64,000 bases of DNA from Microcystis elabens FACHB-917 (GTDB lineage Bacteria; Cyanobacteriota; Cyanobacteriia; PCC-6307; Cyanobiaceae): positions 1 through 64,000 of the forward strand of contig NZ_JACJSZ010000011.1 of the NCBI RefSeq assembly GCF_014698445.1, written 5' to 3'. A program made the position numbers and the translations under genes. Below are positions 17,590 through 26,559 of the stretch, piece after piece. The notes under the pieces were generated by a model, which had not been told where the DNA came from, made no database searches, and was given only the letters and a program-made list of their open reading frames with translations. How positions within the stretch are numbered: the stretch's first letter is position 1; every line of letters begins with the position of its first letter.

Positions 17590-18171
17590 ATGGCCGGATC
17601 CCTTGCCCAGCGGCTCGACCGCAGCCTGTCCCGTCTGAAGGGCATGGCCGTGCTGCCGCTGCTGATCCTGGCGGTGCCCTGGGTCCAGGAGATCATCGAC
17701 CAGGTCTTCTTCGGTGGCCGCTGGAACCTGCCGATGGTGCCGGGGGGCCCCTTCCTCGGGGTGCTCACCGCCCCCTTCAGCCACGGAGGCTTCGGCCACC
17801 TGATCAGCAACAGCCTCTGGTTCCTGCCCCTGTCCTGGCTGGTGCTGGCCAAGAGCCGGGGCGACTACCTGGCCGTCTGGCTGGGGGTCTACGCCACGGC
17901 CATCCCGGTCTGGCTGTTCTGGCACCAGGCCAGCCATGGCCTGTCCGGGGTCATCTACGGACTGCTGGGCTATCTGCTGCTGATCGGCTGGCTGGAGCGC
18001 CGCCCTGTCTCGATCCTGCTGTCGCTCACCGCGCTGATCGCCTACGGAGGGGCGCTGCCCAGCCTGCTGCCGTTCCTGAGTCCCCCGGGGGTGAGCTGGA
18101 TCGGCCACGCCTCCGGTTTCGCCGGCGGGGTGCTGGCGGTTCTGGCCATCCATCGGGAGAACGGCGGTTAG
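17590..18171 (+). CDS. Rhomboid-family intramembrane serine protease
   Basis: A 193-residue, six-helix protein. The catalytic dyad is visible as Ser119 in HGLSGVIYG and His173 in GHASGF; the oxyanion-hole His70/Asn74 occurs in GHLISN. All key residues are present, so activity is expected. It cleaves membrane helices; the target is unknown. The CPBP-type protease gene starts 8 bases downstream, making a two-gene unit of intramembrane proteases. Confidence 0.9.
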   Translation: MAGSLAQRLDRSLSRLKGMAVLPLLILAVPWVQEIIDQVFFGGRWNLPMVPGGPFLGVLTAPFSHGGFGHLISNSLWFLPLSWLVLAKSRGDYLAVWLGVYATAIPVWLFWHQASHGLSGVIYGLLGYLLLIGWLERRPVSILLSLTALIAYGGALPSLLPFLSPPGVSWIGHASGFAGGVLAVLAIHRENGG

Positions 18172-18178
18172 GATCCCG

Positions 18179-20563
18179 ATGCTCCCGTCCCCTGCCGAGC
18201 CCGGGCGGCCTCGCCCCGACAGTCGCCGCCGGCTGGCGCTACTGGCGGCCGTTGTGGCCATGGCGCTGCTGGTCCTGCCCCTGGCCAGGGGTGCCCTGGG
18301 GGCCACGCCCCCCCTACCGCCCACCAGCTACGACCTGGCCTGGCGCGCCCCCTTCAACCGTCCGGAGCACTATCCGCTGTCGCGTCGGCCGGATCCGGCC
18401 CTCTACCGCCCCCACGGCGACTGGTTCGGCCGCCTGATCCTCCCCGCTGCGGCCGCGATGGGCCAGCACGGGGGGGACTGGGTGTGGCTGGAGCTGGAGC
18501 AGGCCCCGGCGGGCCGCGAGGCCCTGGTCGGCCAGCGCCTGCGGCTGGGCTGGCGGGACGAGCCGATGCTGCGGGCCCTGGTGGGCAAGGTGAACACGCC
18601 GGTGCGGCTGGGCGTCGAGGCCCGACTGGCGGCGCGGCAGGGCAACGTGGTGCCCACCCGCCTCGACGACCGCAACGACGTCGGGCCGCTGCAGACCCTG
18701 GCCGGAGCCCATCCCCACGACGACATCACCGTGGCGCTCGAAGCGGTGAGCGTCGAACGCGAGGAGGGGGAGACCGTGCTCCGGATCGGTCGCCCACCGG
18801 TGCAGAGCACGGGGCGCTGGGTGGGGCTGGTGCGCCTGCTCTCCCGTGACCCCGCCGACCCGGAGCGCTTCCGGGTGCGGCACTACGACCGGGAGCGGGG
18901 GGACTTCGCCGGCGCGATCGAGACGGTGCGCCTGCCCCGCCAGCCCCCGGATCGCCATGGCCGCCGCTTCTTCGACCCCCAGGGGCTGCTGGAGTCCCCC
19001 GTGGGTCGTGACGGCTGGTACCTCTACGGCGCTCCGGACCGCGACGGCACCTTCACCGCCCAGGCCCTGGAACCCCGCCGTCTCACCCGGCTGGAGAGCG
19101 ACCGGGTGCTGCGTGGCACGGCCGCCGGGCTCGACGCGATCAGCCGCATCAACTGGAGCGACGGCCAGACCCGTCGCGGACGCTTCAGCCGGGTGGATCT
19201 GGCACCCGATGTCGAGCACGCCCCCTGGCGGCTCGGCGACCGATCGCTGCTGATCCACAACTTCGGCGGCATCGGCGGGCCCGATGGCGAGCCGGTCAGC
19301 GGCTTCACGGTGACCGGGCACTTCGCCTTCGGTGCCGCCCGGTTGGCGACCGATCCCTTCACCGGGGAGCCGCGCTTCGAGCTGCGTTATCACCAGATCT
19401 ACGCCAACAATCCCAACGGCATCGTCTCGGGCAGCCAGGACTGGAGCGCCTACACCGGCAACCTGCAGCGGGGCTGGCTCGGAACGCGTCCGATCTCGGA
19501 CGTGCTGGTGCGCACCGATCCCCTGCTGCTGGAGGAACTGGCGATCCAGGCGGAGGTGCTGATGGCCCGCTATCGCAGCGGCGACGGCGCCGGGGTGTCG
19601 CTGGTGTCCCCGGCCCTCTCCTGCGTACAGGATTCCAGCCAGGCCCTGTGGATCGCCATCGACCAGCTGCGCCGTCGCCGCCGCGCGCTCGACGGCACCG
19701 ACCTTCCCCGGCTGGCCTCCCTGGCCCGATCCCTCGATAGCCTGCTGACCCCCTTCGGCATGGTCCGTGCCGATTGGCGCCACAACGCGTCACTGATCGA
19801 AGCCTCCGGCGACGGACCGGACCGCTTCCAGGCCAGCGCCAGCCTCTGGGATGGCCTGCTCAGCTGGCGTTCCATGCTGCCCCGCCGTGCCCACGACGAG
19901 ATGGCCCGGGTGTTCCTGCGCCACGGGGACCCGCTCCATGTCCTGCGCACCAACCAGCTCCCCGGCGCCGATCGGCGCCTGGCCCCCCTGGCGCCGACCC
20001 AGCTGCTCGGTCAGCTGCCGGTGGTGGGGCTGGCCCTGCCCCGGCTGATGGATGCCTTCTTCACGCCACTCGGCGGAGCCGGCCTGGCCCTGGCGGCCCT
20101 GCTCCTGGGGGCCTACGCCGGCATCGCCCTGCCGCTGGGGCACACCAGCGGCTTCCTGTCGGCCCCCGTGGCCGCGCTGCGTCCGCTGCTGCTGCTCCAA
20201 CGCGCCCCGGCCCTGCTGCTGACGCCGACGCTGGTGGAGGAGACCCTGTTCCGGGCCGCCCTGCTGCCGCACCCCCTGGAAGGTCTGGGCGCAGCGACCT
20301 CCTTGGCCTGGGGGGCCATGAGCGTGGGGCTCTTCGTCGCCTGGCATCCACTGGCGGGCCGGCTCTGGTACCCCCGGGGCCGCCGCCTGTTCGACGACGG
20401 CCGCTTCCTGCTCCTGGCCGGCCTGCTGGGTTTGACCTGCGTCATCGCCTACCAGCTGACGGGATCCATCTGGCCGCCGGTGCTGATCCACTGGCTGGTG
20501 GTGTTGATCTGGCTGGAGCTGCTCGGGGGGCGCCGCTGGCTGGTGGAGGGGGCTCAGGGATAG
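18179..20563 (+). CDS. Large fusion: unknown periplasmic-type domain plus CPBP intramembrane protease
   Basis: A 794-residue protein. It starts with a signal/anchor helix (about residues 20-38), continues with a roughly 570-residue soluble region of unknown family rich in Arg, Trp and beta-strand-like segments, and ends with about six membrane helices. The last part carries the CPBP (Abi/CAAX-protease) motifs EETLFR and, further on, HPLAG and IHWLVV. The CPBP domain should be a membrane-embedded glutamic peptidase. The large N-terminal region makes the protein far longer than a typical CPBP protein (200-300 residues). Confidence 0.75.
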   Translation: MLPSPAEPGRPRPDSRRRLALLAAVVAMALLVLPLARGALGATPPLPPTSYDLAWRAPFNRPEHYPLSRRPDPALYRPHGDWFGRLILPAAAAMGQHGGDWVWLELEQAPAGREALVGQRLRLGWRDEPMLRALVGKVNTPVRLGVEARLAARQGNVVPTRLDDRNDVGPLQTLAGAHPHDDITVALEAVSVEREEGETVLRIGRPPVQSTGRWVGLVRLLSRDPADPERFRVRHYDRERGDFAGAIETVRLPRQPPDRHGRRFFDPQGLLESPVGRDGWYLYGAPDRDGTFTAQALEPRRLTRLESDRVLRGTAAGLDAISRINWSDGQTRRGRFSRVDLAPDVEHAPWRLGDRSLLIHNFGGIGGPDGEPVSGFTVTGHFAFGAARLATDPFTGEPRFELRYHQIYANNPNGIVSGSQDWSAYTGNLQRGWLGTRPISDVLVRTDPLLLEELAIQAEVLMARYRSGDGAGVSLVSPALSCVQDSSQALWIAIDQLRRRRRALDGTDLPRLASLARSLDSLLTPFGMVRADWRHNASLIEASGDGPDRFQASASLWDGLLSWRSMLPRRAHDEMARVFLRHGDPLHVLRTNQLPGADRRLAPLAPTQLLGQLPVVGLALPRLMDAFFTPLGGAGLALAALLLGAYAGIALPLGHTSGFLSAPVAALRPLLLLQRAPALLLTPTLVEETLFRAALLPHPLEGLGAATSLAWGAMSVGLFVAWHPLAGRLWYPRGRRLFDDGRFLLLAGLLGLTCVIAYQLTGSIWPPVLIHWLVVLIWLELLGGRRWLVEGAQG

Positions 20564-21531
20564 GCGTTGGGCACGAAGAACTGCTCGTTGATCGGAGGAC
20601 GCTGGTAGTCGGCACCGCTCTTGCGGGGGGGCAGTTCGATCGCCTTCGGTGTCATGTCCTCGTAGGGGACCTTGCTGAGCAGGTGACGGATGCAGTTGAG
20701 CCTGGCCCGTCGCTTGTCATTGGCCTCGACGGTGAACCAGGGGGCCTCCGGGATGTTGGTGTGGGCGAACATCTCGTCCTTGGCCCGGGAGAACTCCACC
20801 CAGCGATCGCGGGATTCCAGATCCATCGGGCTCAGCTTCCAGCGGCGGGCAGGATCCTCGAGGCGAGAGCGGAATCGGGCCTCCTGCTCGTCATCGCTGA
20901 CGGAGAACCAGTACTTGATCAAGGTGATGCCGCTTCGCACCAGCATGCGTTCGAACTCCGGGCAGGAGAGCATGAATTCCTCCACCTGCTCCGGCGTGCA
21001 GAACCCCATCACCTTCTCGACGCCCGCCCGGTTGTACCAGCTGCGATCGAAGAGGACGATCTCCCCGGCGGAGGGGAAATTCTCGACATAGCGCTGGAAG
21101 TACCACTGGGTCTTCTGCTGGTCGGACGGGGTGCCCAGGGCCACCACGTTGCAACCCCGAGGGTTGAGCGGCTCGGTGATGCGCTTGATGGTGCCGCCCT
21201 TGCCGGCCGCATCCCTCCCCTCGAACAGCAGTATCATGCGGTATCCCACATGCTTGACCCAGTACTGCATCTTCACCAGCTCCACCTGCAGGCGGGCCAG
21301 TTCCTTCTCGTAGAACTTGCGATCCAGCTTGGGGGGGCGGCCCTCGGAATGACTGGAAAGGTCGTCGAAGATCGGCGAGGGCCTGTAGAGATCAGACTCG
21401 CTTCTGGCGGAGGAGACAATGCCGTTGCCGGAGGCGCTCTCCGATCGGTGCCTGCTTGCCGAGTCCTTCTTCTTCGGCGACCTGATCTTCAGGGGCTTGA
21501 CCTTGAGACCGTCCTTGTCCTTCTTACCCAT
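20554..21531 (-). CDS. ppk2: Polyphosphate kinase 2 (PPK2)
   Basis: A 325-residue PPK2. Walker A is FEGRDAAGKGG, Walker B VLFDRSWYNR, with the lid region ARFRSR. These enzymes transfer phosphate between polyphosphate and nucleotides (ADP/GDP to ATP/GTP, or AMP to ADP). The first 75 residues are Lys/Ser-rich and probably disordered. The ATG at 21531 is chosen since the upstream frame is Cys/Pro-rich non-coding-like sequence. Two small paralogous genes precede it on the same strand. Its end overlaps the convergent CPBP gene by 10 bases. Confidence 0.92.
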   Translation of the reverse strand: MGKKDKDGLKVKPLKIRSPKKKDSASRHRSESASGNGIVSSARSESDLYRPSPIFDDLSSHSEGRPPKLDRKFYEKELARLQVELVKMQYWVKHVGYRMILLFEGRDAAGKGGTIKRITEPLNPRGCNVVALGTPSDQQKTQWYFQRYVENFPSAGEIVLFDRSWYNRAGVEKVMGFCTPEQVEEFMLSCPEFERMLVRSGITLIKYWFSVSDDEQEARFRSRLEDPARRWKLSPMDLESRDRWVEFSRAKDEMFAHTNIPEAPWFTVEANDKRRARLNCIRHLLSKVPYEDMTPKAIELPPRKSGADYQRPPINEQFFVPNAYP

Positions 21532-21624
21532 ACCGCCAACGGGAATGTGATGTCCACGATTTAGCGGATCGACGGCGCGGCAGGAGCAGCAAGGAACACC
21601 CGCGGCCAAAGCCAGAGATTTTCT

Positions 21625-21834
21625 TCATATTGAGCCGGCGGCACCGGCCAGCTGAGCTGCCACCGGAGCGAAGGAGGGGGGCGGCAGATCGGACGCAGCG
21701 ACCCACTGCGCGATAAGCCGCTCCTGCCGAACCAGGCGGTAGCGGTTCCGCTCGCAGGGGTGCTGCCTGTACTGGTCCCTCAGGCTCTCCAGCCTGGCGA
21801 TGAGGGAGTGATAGACGGGATGGTTCTTGTTCAT
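21625..21834 (-). CDS. Small protein, tandem paralogue B, upstream of ppk2
   Basis: A 69-residue protein sharing with the neighbouring gene the pattern HPV...L..L.SL...Y...P.E.NRYR.VRQE.LIAQW. This points to a recent tandem duplication with an extra Ala/Pro-rich C-terminus here. Predicted helical; no known family recognised. GAGGTG lies directly before the ATG, and a GTG one codon upstream is possible. The order paralogue A, paralogue B, ppk2 on one strand suggests co-expression. Confidence 0.7.
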   Translation of the reverse strand: MNKNHPVYHSLIARLESLRDQYRQHPCERNRYRLVRQERLIAQWVAASDLPPPSFAPVAAQLAGAAGSI

Positions 21835-21880
21835 CACCTCGCTGGGGAGGTCTCTAGGTGCGGCGCTCAGCCGGCGACGG

Positions 21881-22039
21881 TCAGCCGGCGACCCTGACGC
21901 CAGGTGCCCACTGGGCGATCAACTGCTCCTGGCGGACGACGCGGTAGCGGTTGAGCTCGTTGGGCAGCTCGTTGTACCGCTCGTTGAGGGATCGGAGCTG
22001 CTGCAGCAGCGCGTTCATCACGGGATGGTCTTCGGACAT
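21881..22039 (-). CDS. Small protein, tandem paralogue A
   Basis: A 52-residue protein starting MSEDHPVMN and containing ELNRYRVVRQEQLIAQW, clearly paralogous to the protein encoded 44 bases downstream. It is helical and lacks cysteines and membrane segments. The ATG at 22039 aligns with the start of paralogue B, supporting it over a TTG eight codons upstream. Confidence 0.68.
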   Translation of the reverse strand: MSEDHPVMNALLQQLRSLNERYNELPNELNRYRVVRQEQLIAQWAPGVRVAG

Positions 22040-22247
22040 GCCAGGCCTTCGTCTGCTGACCAAATCTTAACCGAATCGGAAGGAGTGCAGCGCCAGCGCG
22101 GCAGTCGGGTCAGCGAACCCCCATGGCGGCCCCCCCCCGGCCATGGGACGACCGGGGCGGGAATGTCCCCGGATGGGGGGGGGCGCCCCGCCTGCCCATG
22201 GACGACAGTGGGGGTATCTCTGCGGGGCCTGCCCCGAAGGATGGCCG

Positions 22248-22526
22248 ATGAGCAACCGATCGCTTCCAGCGTCCCTGCCGAAGGTCACGATTCCGAAGGT
22301 CACCATCGGTGAACTGGAGGCCAATTATTCGATGTACTGCAAGGCTCTGCGCCTGCTGGTCAGGGAAGGCCGGACCCTCAAGAAGATCCAGCGCACGGTC
22401 TGCTGGCACCGGCTCGAGCAACTGCACCAGTGCCTGCCGAGTCAGTACAGGGACCCGGACTACCTCTTCCTGCTGCTGCGCCGTGAGACCAGCCGCAAGG
22501 CGGCCGGTCTCCCCTGTCCTTCCTGA
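22248..22526 (+). CDS. DUF3136-like small cyanobacterial protein (copy 1)
   Basis: A 92-residue protein with a conserved core (about residues 21-85): ELEANYSMYCKALRLLVREG followed by a QRTVCWHRLEQLH helix and a YRDPDYLFLLLRRE helix. The same core recurs in a second gene at 43542, which is also 92 residues long. From memory this matches DUF3136, a family largely confined to picocyanobacteria; that name should be verified. Function unknown. It ends 75 bases before the guanidine riboswitch and is not obviously part of that operon. Confidence 0.72.
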   Translation: MSNRSLPASLPKVTIPKVTIGELEANYSMYCKALRLLVREGRTLKKIQRTVCWHRLEQLHQCLPSQYRDPDYLFLLLRRETSRKAAGLPCPS

Positions 22527-22600
22527 GGCGAGCGCCCCGATCCTGTAGCAACCGTCACAACCGTCCCGCCCGGTGGCCTTCAGGATCCCAGGGCGGAAAT

Positions 22601-22742
22601 TGCTTCTAGGGTTCCGGTCCACTACCGCTGGCACTGTCGGCGGCCGGAGGGATGCCAGGTCCGAGAGAAGCGCACCCACCAAATCCGAGAACCCTGTTCT
22701 CATCGGTGCGTGGCACGGAGGGATAAAAGCCCGGGAGACCGC
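22601..22742 (+). promoter_or_regulatory. Guanidine-I (ykkC) riboswitch
   Basis: The leader of gdmH contains the conserved blocks of the guanidine-I aptamer in order: TCTAGGGTTCCG (22605-22616), AGGTCCGAGAG (about 22657-22667), then ACGGAGGGATAAAAGCCCGG (about 22715-22734) with GGGAGA. Spacing and the final GGGATAAAAGCCCGGGAGA-like element fit the published ykkC consensus. The RNA binds free guanidinium and switches on downstream genes. The first helix would pair across the element; the expression platform is probably within 22735-22770, close to the start codon, so translational control is possible. Confidence 0.92.
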
Positions 22743-22770
22743 CCCATTCCCACCGTGCCCAGAGCTCCGA

Positions 22771-23985
22771 ATGAACGATTCGTCCAGCGGCAGCCCGTCC
22801 GATGCGGCCGGAGCCTTCGACCGAGGCCCCCACCCGGCCGGCGCTGAAGGGGCCCGGGCCCTGGAGAAGGAAGCCTCCCTGCCTCTCATCGGCTGGCAGC
22901 AGGAAGTCGACCAGGGCCACCGCTACGGGCTGGAGGCGGCCGAGAGCATCGTCGACCGGCGCATCTCCACCTTCTCCCGCGGGGAGCTGCCCCACTTCGC
23001 GGGCATCAACACCTTCATGAAGGCGCCCTACATCGAGGACGTGAACCGCGTCGGCGAGTTCGACGTGGCGGTGGTGGGCGTTCCCCACGACAGCGGCACC
23101 ACCTACCGGCCCGGCACCCGCTTCGGCCCCCAGGGCATCCGGCGCATCTCGGCCCTCTACACCCCCTACAACTACGAGATGGGGGTTGACCTGCGTGAGC
23201 AGATCAGCCTCTGCGACGTTGGTGACATCTTCACCATCCCCGCCAACAACGAGAAGAGCTTCGATCAGATCTCCAAGGGCATCGCCCACGTCTTCGCCAG
23301 CGGCGCCTTCCCGATCATCCTGGGCGGCGACCACTCGATCGGCTTTCCCACCGTCCGGGGCGTCTGCCGCCATCTGGGCGACAGGAAGGTGGGCATCATC
23401 CACTTCGATCGCCACGTCGACACCCAGGAAACCGACCTGGACGAGCGCATGCACACCACCCCGTGGTTCCATGCGACCAACATGGCCAACGCCCCGGCCG
23501 AAAACCTGGTGCAGCTGGGCATCGGCGGCTGGCAGGTGCCGCGGGAAGGGGTGAAGGTCTGCCGCGAGCGGGGCACCAACGTGCTTACCGTCACCGACAT
23601 CTGCGACATGGGTCTGGAGGCGGCGGCGCAATACGCCATCGAGCGCGCCACCGACGGCACCGACTGCGTCTACATCTCCTTCGACATCGACTGCATCGAT
23701 GCCGGTTTCGTGCCAGGCACCGGCTGGCCCGAGCCCGGCGGTCTGCTGCCGCGCGAGGCCCTCAAGCTGCTGGAGCTGATCGTGCGCAATGTGCCGGTCT
23801 GCGGCCTGGAGGTGGTGGAGGTGTCCCCCCCCTACGACGTCAGCGACATGACCTCCCTGATGGCCACCCGCGTCATCTGCGACACCATGGCCCACCTGGT
23901 GGTGAGCGGCCAGCTGCCCCGCAAGTCAGCCCCTGCCTGGCTTTCCAGGGACTGCAACATGCAGGTCGACCGCGCCTGGAGATAG
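22771..23985 (+). CDS. gdmH: Ni-dependent guanidine hydrolase (ureohydrolase family)
   Basis: A 404-residue arginase/agmatinase-superfamily enzyme. Metal ligands: His188 in GGDHS, Asp213/His215/Asp217 in HFDRHVDT, and Asp305/Asp307 in SFDIDCID. Arg in place of the usual Ala in the F-D-x-H motif, the long N-terminal extension, and the adjacent hypA/hypB-like genes match the Synechocystis Sll1077 type shown to split guanidine into urea and ammonia. Directly preceded by a guanidine-I riboswitch, which makes the assignment strong. Older annotation would read agmatinase. It begins a same-strand run of eight genes. Confidence 0.93.
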   Translation: MNDSSSGSPSDAAGAFDRGPHPAGAEGARALEKEASLPLIGWQQEVDQGHRYGLEAAESIVDRRISTFSRGELPHFAGINTFMKAPYIEDVNRVGEFDVAVVGVPHDSGTTYRPGTRFGPQGIRRISALYTPYNYEMGVDLREQISLCDVGDIFTIPANNEKSFDQISKGIAHVFASGAFPIILGGDHSIGFPTVRGVCRHLGDRKVGIIHFDRHVDTQETDLDERMHTTPWFHATNMANAPAENLVQLGIGGWQVPREGVKVCRERGTNVLTVTDICDMGLEAAAQYAIERATDGTDCVYISFDIDCIDAGFVPGTGWPEPGGLLPREALKLLELIVRNVPVCGLEVVEVSPPYDVSDMTSLMATRVICDTMAHLVVSGQLPRKSAPAWLSRDCNMQVDRAWR

Positions 23986-23988
23986 GCC

Positions 23989-24369
23989 ATGCACGAAGTC
24001 GACATGACCCGCTGCCTGCTGCTGTCCATGCACCAGTGGAAGTGGCAGCACGCTCCCCGGGTGCCGGTGGTGGATCGCGTCCACCTCGAGGTGGGCACCT
24101 TCACCTGCGTCGAACCCGACCAGCTGGTGGTCACCTGGGCTGATGCCGTCAGGGGCAGCTGGCTCGAGGGGGCCGAGCTGGTGATCGAGTCGGTGCCCCT
24201 TGTGGGGCGCTGCGTCCGCTGCCAGGCCACCTACAGCCCTGACCCCGCCAACGGCTTCCGTTCCCCCTGCTGCGACCACCCGATGGAGGAGATCGTCAGC
24301 GGCCGAGAACTGCGCATCCGCTCCGTCGCCTACGGCTTCGAGACCGCCCCGTCCACCGTCCCCTGCTGA
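23989..24369 (+). CDS. hypA: HypA-like nickel chaperone for guanidine hydrolase
   Basis: A 126-residue HypA homologue. It starts MHEVDMT, keeping the Ni-binding Met-His-Glu, and has a zinc site formed by CVRC and a later CC-x-H (C-C-D-H). In hydrogenase systems HypA delivers nickel; here it lies 3 bases after gdmH and no hydrogenase gene is present, so it most likely matures the guanidine hydrolase, as reported for the Synechocystis counterpart. Followed 6 bases later by hypB. Confidence 0.9.
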   Translation: MHEVDMTRCLLLSMHQWKWQHAPRVPVVDRVHLEVGTFTCVEPDQLVVTWADAVRGSWLEGAELVIESVPLVGRCVRCQATYSPDPANGFRSPCCDHPMEEIVSGRELRIRSVAYGFETAPSTVPC

Positions 24370-24375
24370 TCGGCC

Positions 24376-25077
24376 ATGCACATGCCCCTCGAAGACAGCC
24401 TCGGTCTCAACCTGCTGGCGGCCAACCAGCACCGGGCCGAGCACAACCGCCAGCACTTCGACGCCTGGAACCTGCTCTGCCTCAACGTGATGAGCAGTCC
24501 CGGCGCCGGCAAGACCTCCCTGCTGGAGCGCAGCCTCGCCGCCCTCGCCGGCCACTGGGCCATGGCCGTGCTCGAAGGCGACATGACCACCCTGCTCGAT
24601 GCCGAGCGGCTGGAGGCCGTGGGGATTCCGGTGGTGCCGATCACCACCGGGCGGGCCTGCCATCTGGATGCCGCCATGGTCAGCGGCGGCCTGAAGCTGC
24701 TGCGCCAGCGGCTCGATCCCGCCGCCCTGGACATCCTCTGGGTGGAGAACGTGGGCAACCTGGTCTGCCCCGCCGAATTCGCCATCGGCGAGCACCGCAA
24801 GGTGGCGCTCCTGAGCGTGACCGAAGGGGACGACAAACCCCTCAAATACCCGGTGATGTTCCGGGAGGCCGACTGCGTGCTGATCACCAAGGTGGACCTG
24901 CTGCCACACCTGCCGGTGGATGTGGAGCGGATCGAGACCCACATCCGCCAGGTCAACCCCCGCACCGCCGTCTTCCGCGTCTCCGCCACCACCGGGGAGG
25001 GCTTCGAGGCCTGGCACGACTGGCTGGGCGCCCAGCGCCGGGCCGTCCAGTCCGCCCCCGCTCTCCAGCACGCCTGA
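24376..25077 (+). CDS. hypB: HypB-like nickel-inserting GTPase
   Basis: A 233-residue GTPase with P-loop [11 protein letters not shown], switch region [17 protein letters not shown] and the guanine motif TKVDL. It has no His-rich or CxxCGC N-terminal metal-storage segment. Works with HypA to load nickel. Its stop overlaps the next start (TGATG at 25075-25079), indicating translational coupling with the GlnT-type ligase. Confidence 0.92.
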   Translation: MHMPLEDSLGLNLLAANQHRAEHNRQHFDAWNLLCLNVMSSPGAGKTSLLERSLAALAGHWAMAVLEGDMTTLLDAERLEAVGIPVVPITTGRACHLDAAMVSGGLKLLRQRLDPAALDILWVENVGNLVCPAEFAIGEHRKVALLSVTEGDDKPLKYPVMFREADCVLITKVDLLPHLPVDVERIETHIRQVNPRTAVFRVSATTGEGFEAWHDWLGAQRRAVQSAPALQHA

Positions 25078-26441
25078 TGGGTCACCAGCATCCCGCCTCC
25101 GACCCCACCACGGTCCTGCAGGCCGACCTGCGCGCGAAGGGGGTCCGTTACGCCCTGGCGAGCTTCGTGGACCTGCACGGCGTGAGCAAGGCCAAGGCCG
25201 TTCCCCTCGAGCACCTCGGCCAGATGATGGCCGGCTCCGAACTGTTCACAGGGGCGGCCCTCGACGGCGTTCCCCAGGAGGTGAGCGACGACGAGGTGGC
25301 GGCGGTCCCCGATCCCGCCAGCGCCACCGTGCTTCCCTGGCAGCCGGAGGTGGCCTGGTTCGCCAGCGACCTGCATCTGCACGGCCGGCCCTTCGACGCC
25401 TGCAGCCGCCACATCCTCGGCCGGGTCCGCCGGGAGGCGGCCGCGATGGGGTTCCGCTTCAACCTCGGCATCGAGACCGAGTTCTTCGTGCTGAAGAAGG
25501 GGGCCGCCGGCGGCTGGGTCCCGTTCAGCGACCGCGACACCCTCGACAAGCCCGCCTACGACGTGCGTGGCCTGCTCGACAACCTGCCCTGGCTGGATGA
25601 GCTGGTGCAGGCGATGAACGGCCTGGGGTGGGGCGTCTACTCCTTCGACCACGAGGACGGCCCCGGCCAGTTCGAGACCGACTTCGACTACGCCGACGTG
25701 CTCACCATGGCCGACCGGCTCACCTTCTTCAAGCTGATGGCGAAGGAGATCGCCCATCGCCACGGCCTGCTGGCCACCTTCATGCCCAAGCCCTTCGGGG
25801 ACCGCACGGGCAGCGGCGCCCACTTCAACATGTCCCTGGCCGACAAGGACACCGGGGTGAACCTGTTCGCCACGCCCGAGGCGACCCCGGGCCAGGTCAC
25901 CCGGCTGGCGGAGCACTTCATCGCCGGTGTGCTCCGGCACGCTGCCGCCATCTGCGCGGTGATCGCCCCGACGGTCAACAGCTACAAGCGGCTGGTGGCC
26001 CAGGGGAGCATGTCGGGATTCACCTGGGCACCGGTGTTCGTCTGCTACGGCAACAACAACCGCACCAACATGCTGCGCATTCCCTCTCCCGGCGGCCGGG
26101 TGGAATGCCGGGCCGCCGACATTTCCTGCAACCCCTATCTGGGCGGCGCCCTAATGCTGGCCGCCGGCCTCGAAGGAATCCGCGAAGAGCTGGATCCGGG
26201 TGCTCCCAACCTGGTGAATGCCTACACACTCAGTGCTGCGGAACGAACCGAGCGTGGCCTGAACATGCTGCCCCGAACCCTCGGGGAGGCTGTGGAGGCC
26301 CTGGCGGCGGATCCACTTGCCGAAAGCGTATTCGGTGATGCCATGTTCAAGGCCTTTATCACCTACAAACGTGAAGAGTGGGAGTCCTATCACTCCGCGG
26401 TTTCCGAATGGGAACTGCAGCGTTACCTGGAGTTCTTCTGA
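25077..26441 (+). CDS. GlnT-type (glutamine-synthetase-like) ligase, copy 1
   Basis: A 454-residue GS-fold ligase related to GlnT, and to gamma-glutamyl-alkylamide synthetases. Metal/glutamate motifs are E133-x-E135 (ETEFF), GSGAHFNMS with the glutamate-binding His, and the NNRTNMLRIP phosphate-binding loop. It would join ammonia or an amine to glutamate with ATP. Translation is coupled to hypB. It is a paralogue of the gene at 33576 (shared VLPWQP.VAW, AAAMG, GNN...). Product choice (glutamine versus a gamma-glutamylamide) cannot be decided here. Unrelated in sequence to GlnN at 41176. Confidence 0.85.
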   Translation: MGHQHPASDPTTVLQADLRAKGVRYALASFVDLHGVSKAKAVPLEHLGQMMAGSELFTGAALDGVPQEVSDDEVAAVPDPASATVLPWQPEVAWFASDLHLHGRPFDACSRHILGRVRREAAAMGFRFNLGIETEFFVLKKGAAGGWVPFSDRDTLDKPAYDVRGLLDNLPWLDELVQAMNGLGWGVYSFDHEDGPGQFETDFDYADVLTMADRLTFFKLMAKEIAHRHGLLATFMPKPFGDRTGSGAHFNMSLADKDTGVNLFATPEATPGQVTRLAEHFIAGVLRHAAAICAVIAPTVNSYKRLVAQGSMSGFTWAPVFVCYGNNNRTNMLRIPSPGGRVECRAADISCNPYLGGALMLAAGLEGIREELDPGAPNLVNAYTLSAAERTERGLNMLPRTLGEAVEALAADPLAESVFGDAMFKAFITYKREEWESYHSAVSEWELQRYLEFF

Positions 26442-26559
26442 CCCTCTCCACCGGGTGGCTCCCCACAGCGAACAACCCCATCGAGTCAGGCCCCGAATCC
26501 AGTCGGGAACACAGCAAAGAACCGCCTCTCCCGATCTCAGCAGCCACAACCCTCTCCCC

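Noticed and set aside
23989-25077. hypA/hypB as part of a hydrogenase maturation cluster
   Set aside because: No hydrogenase structural or other hyp genes lie nearby, and the genes are tightly bound to the guanidine hydrolase.
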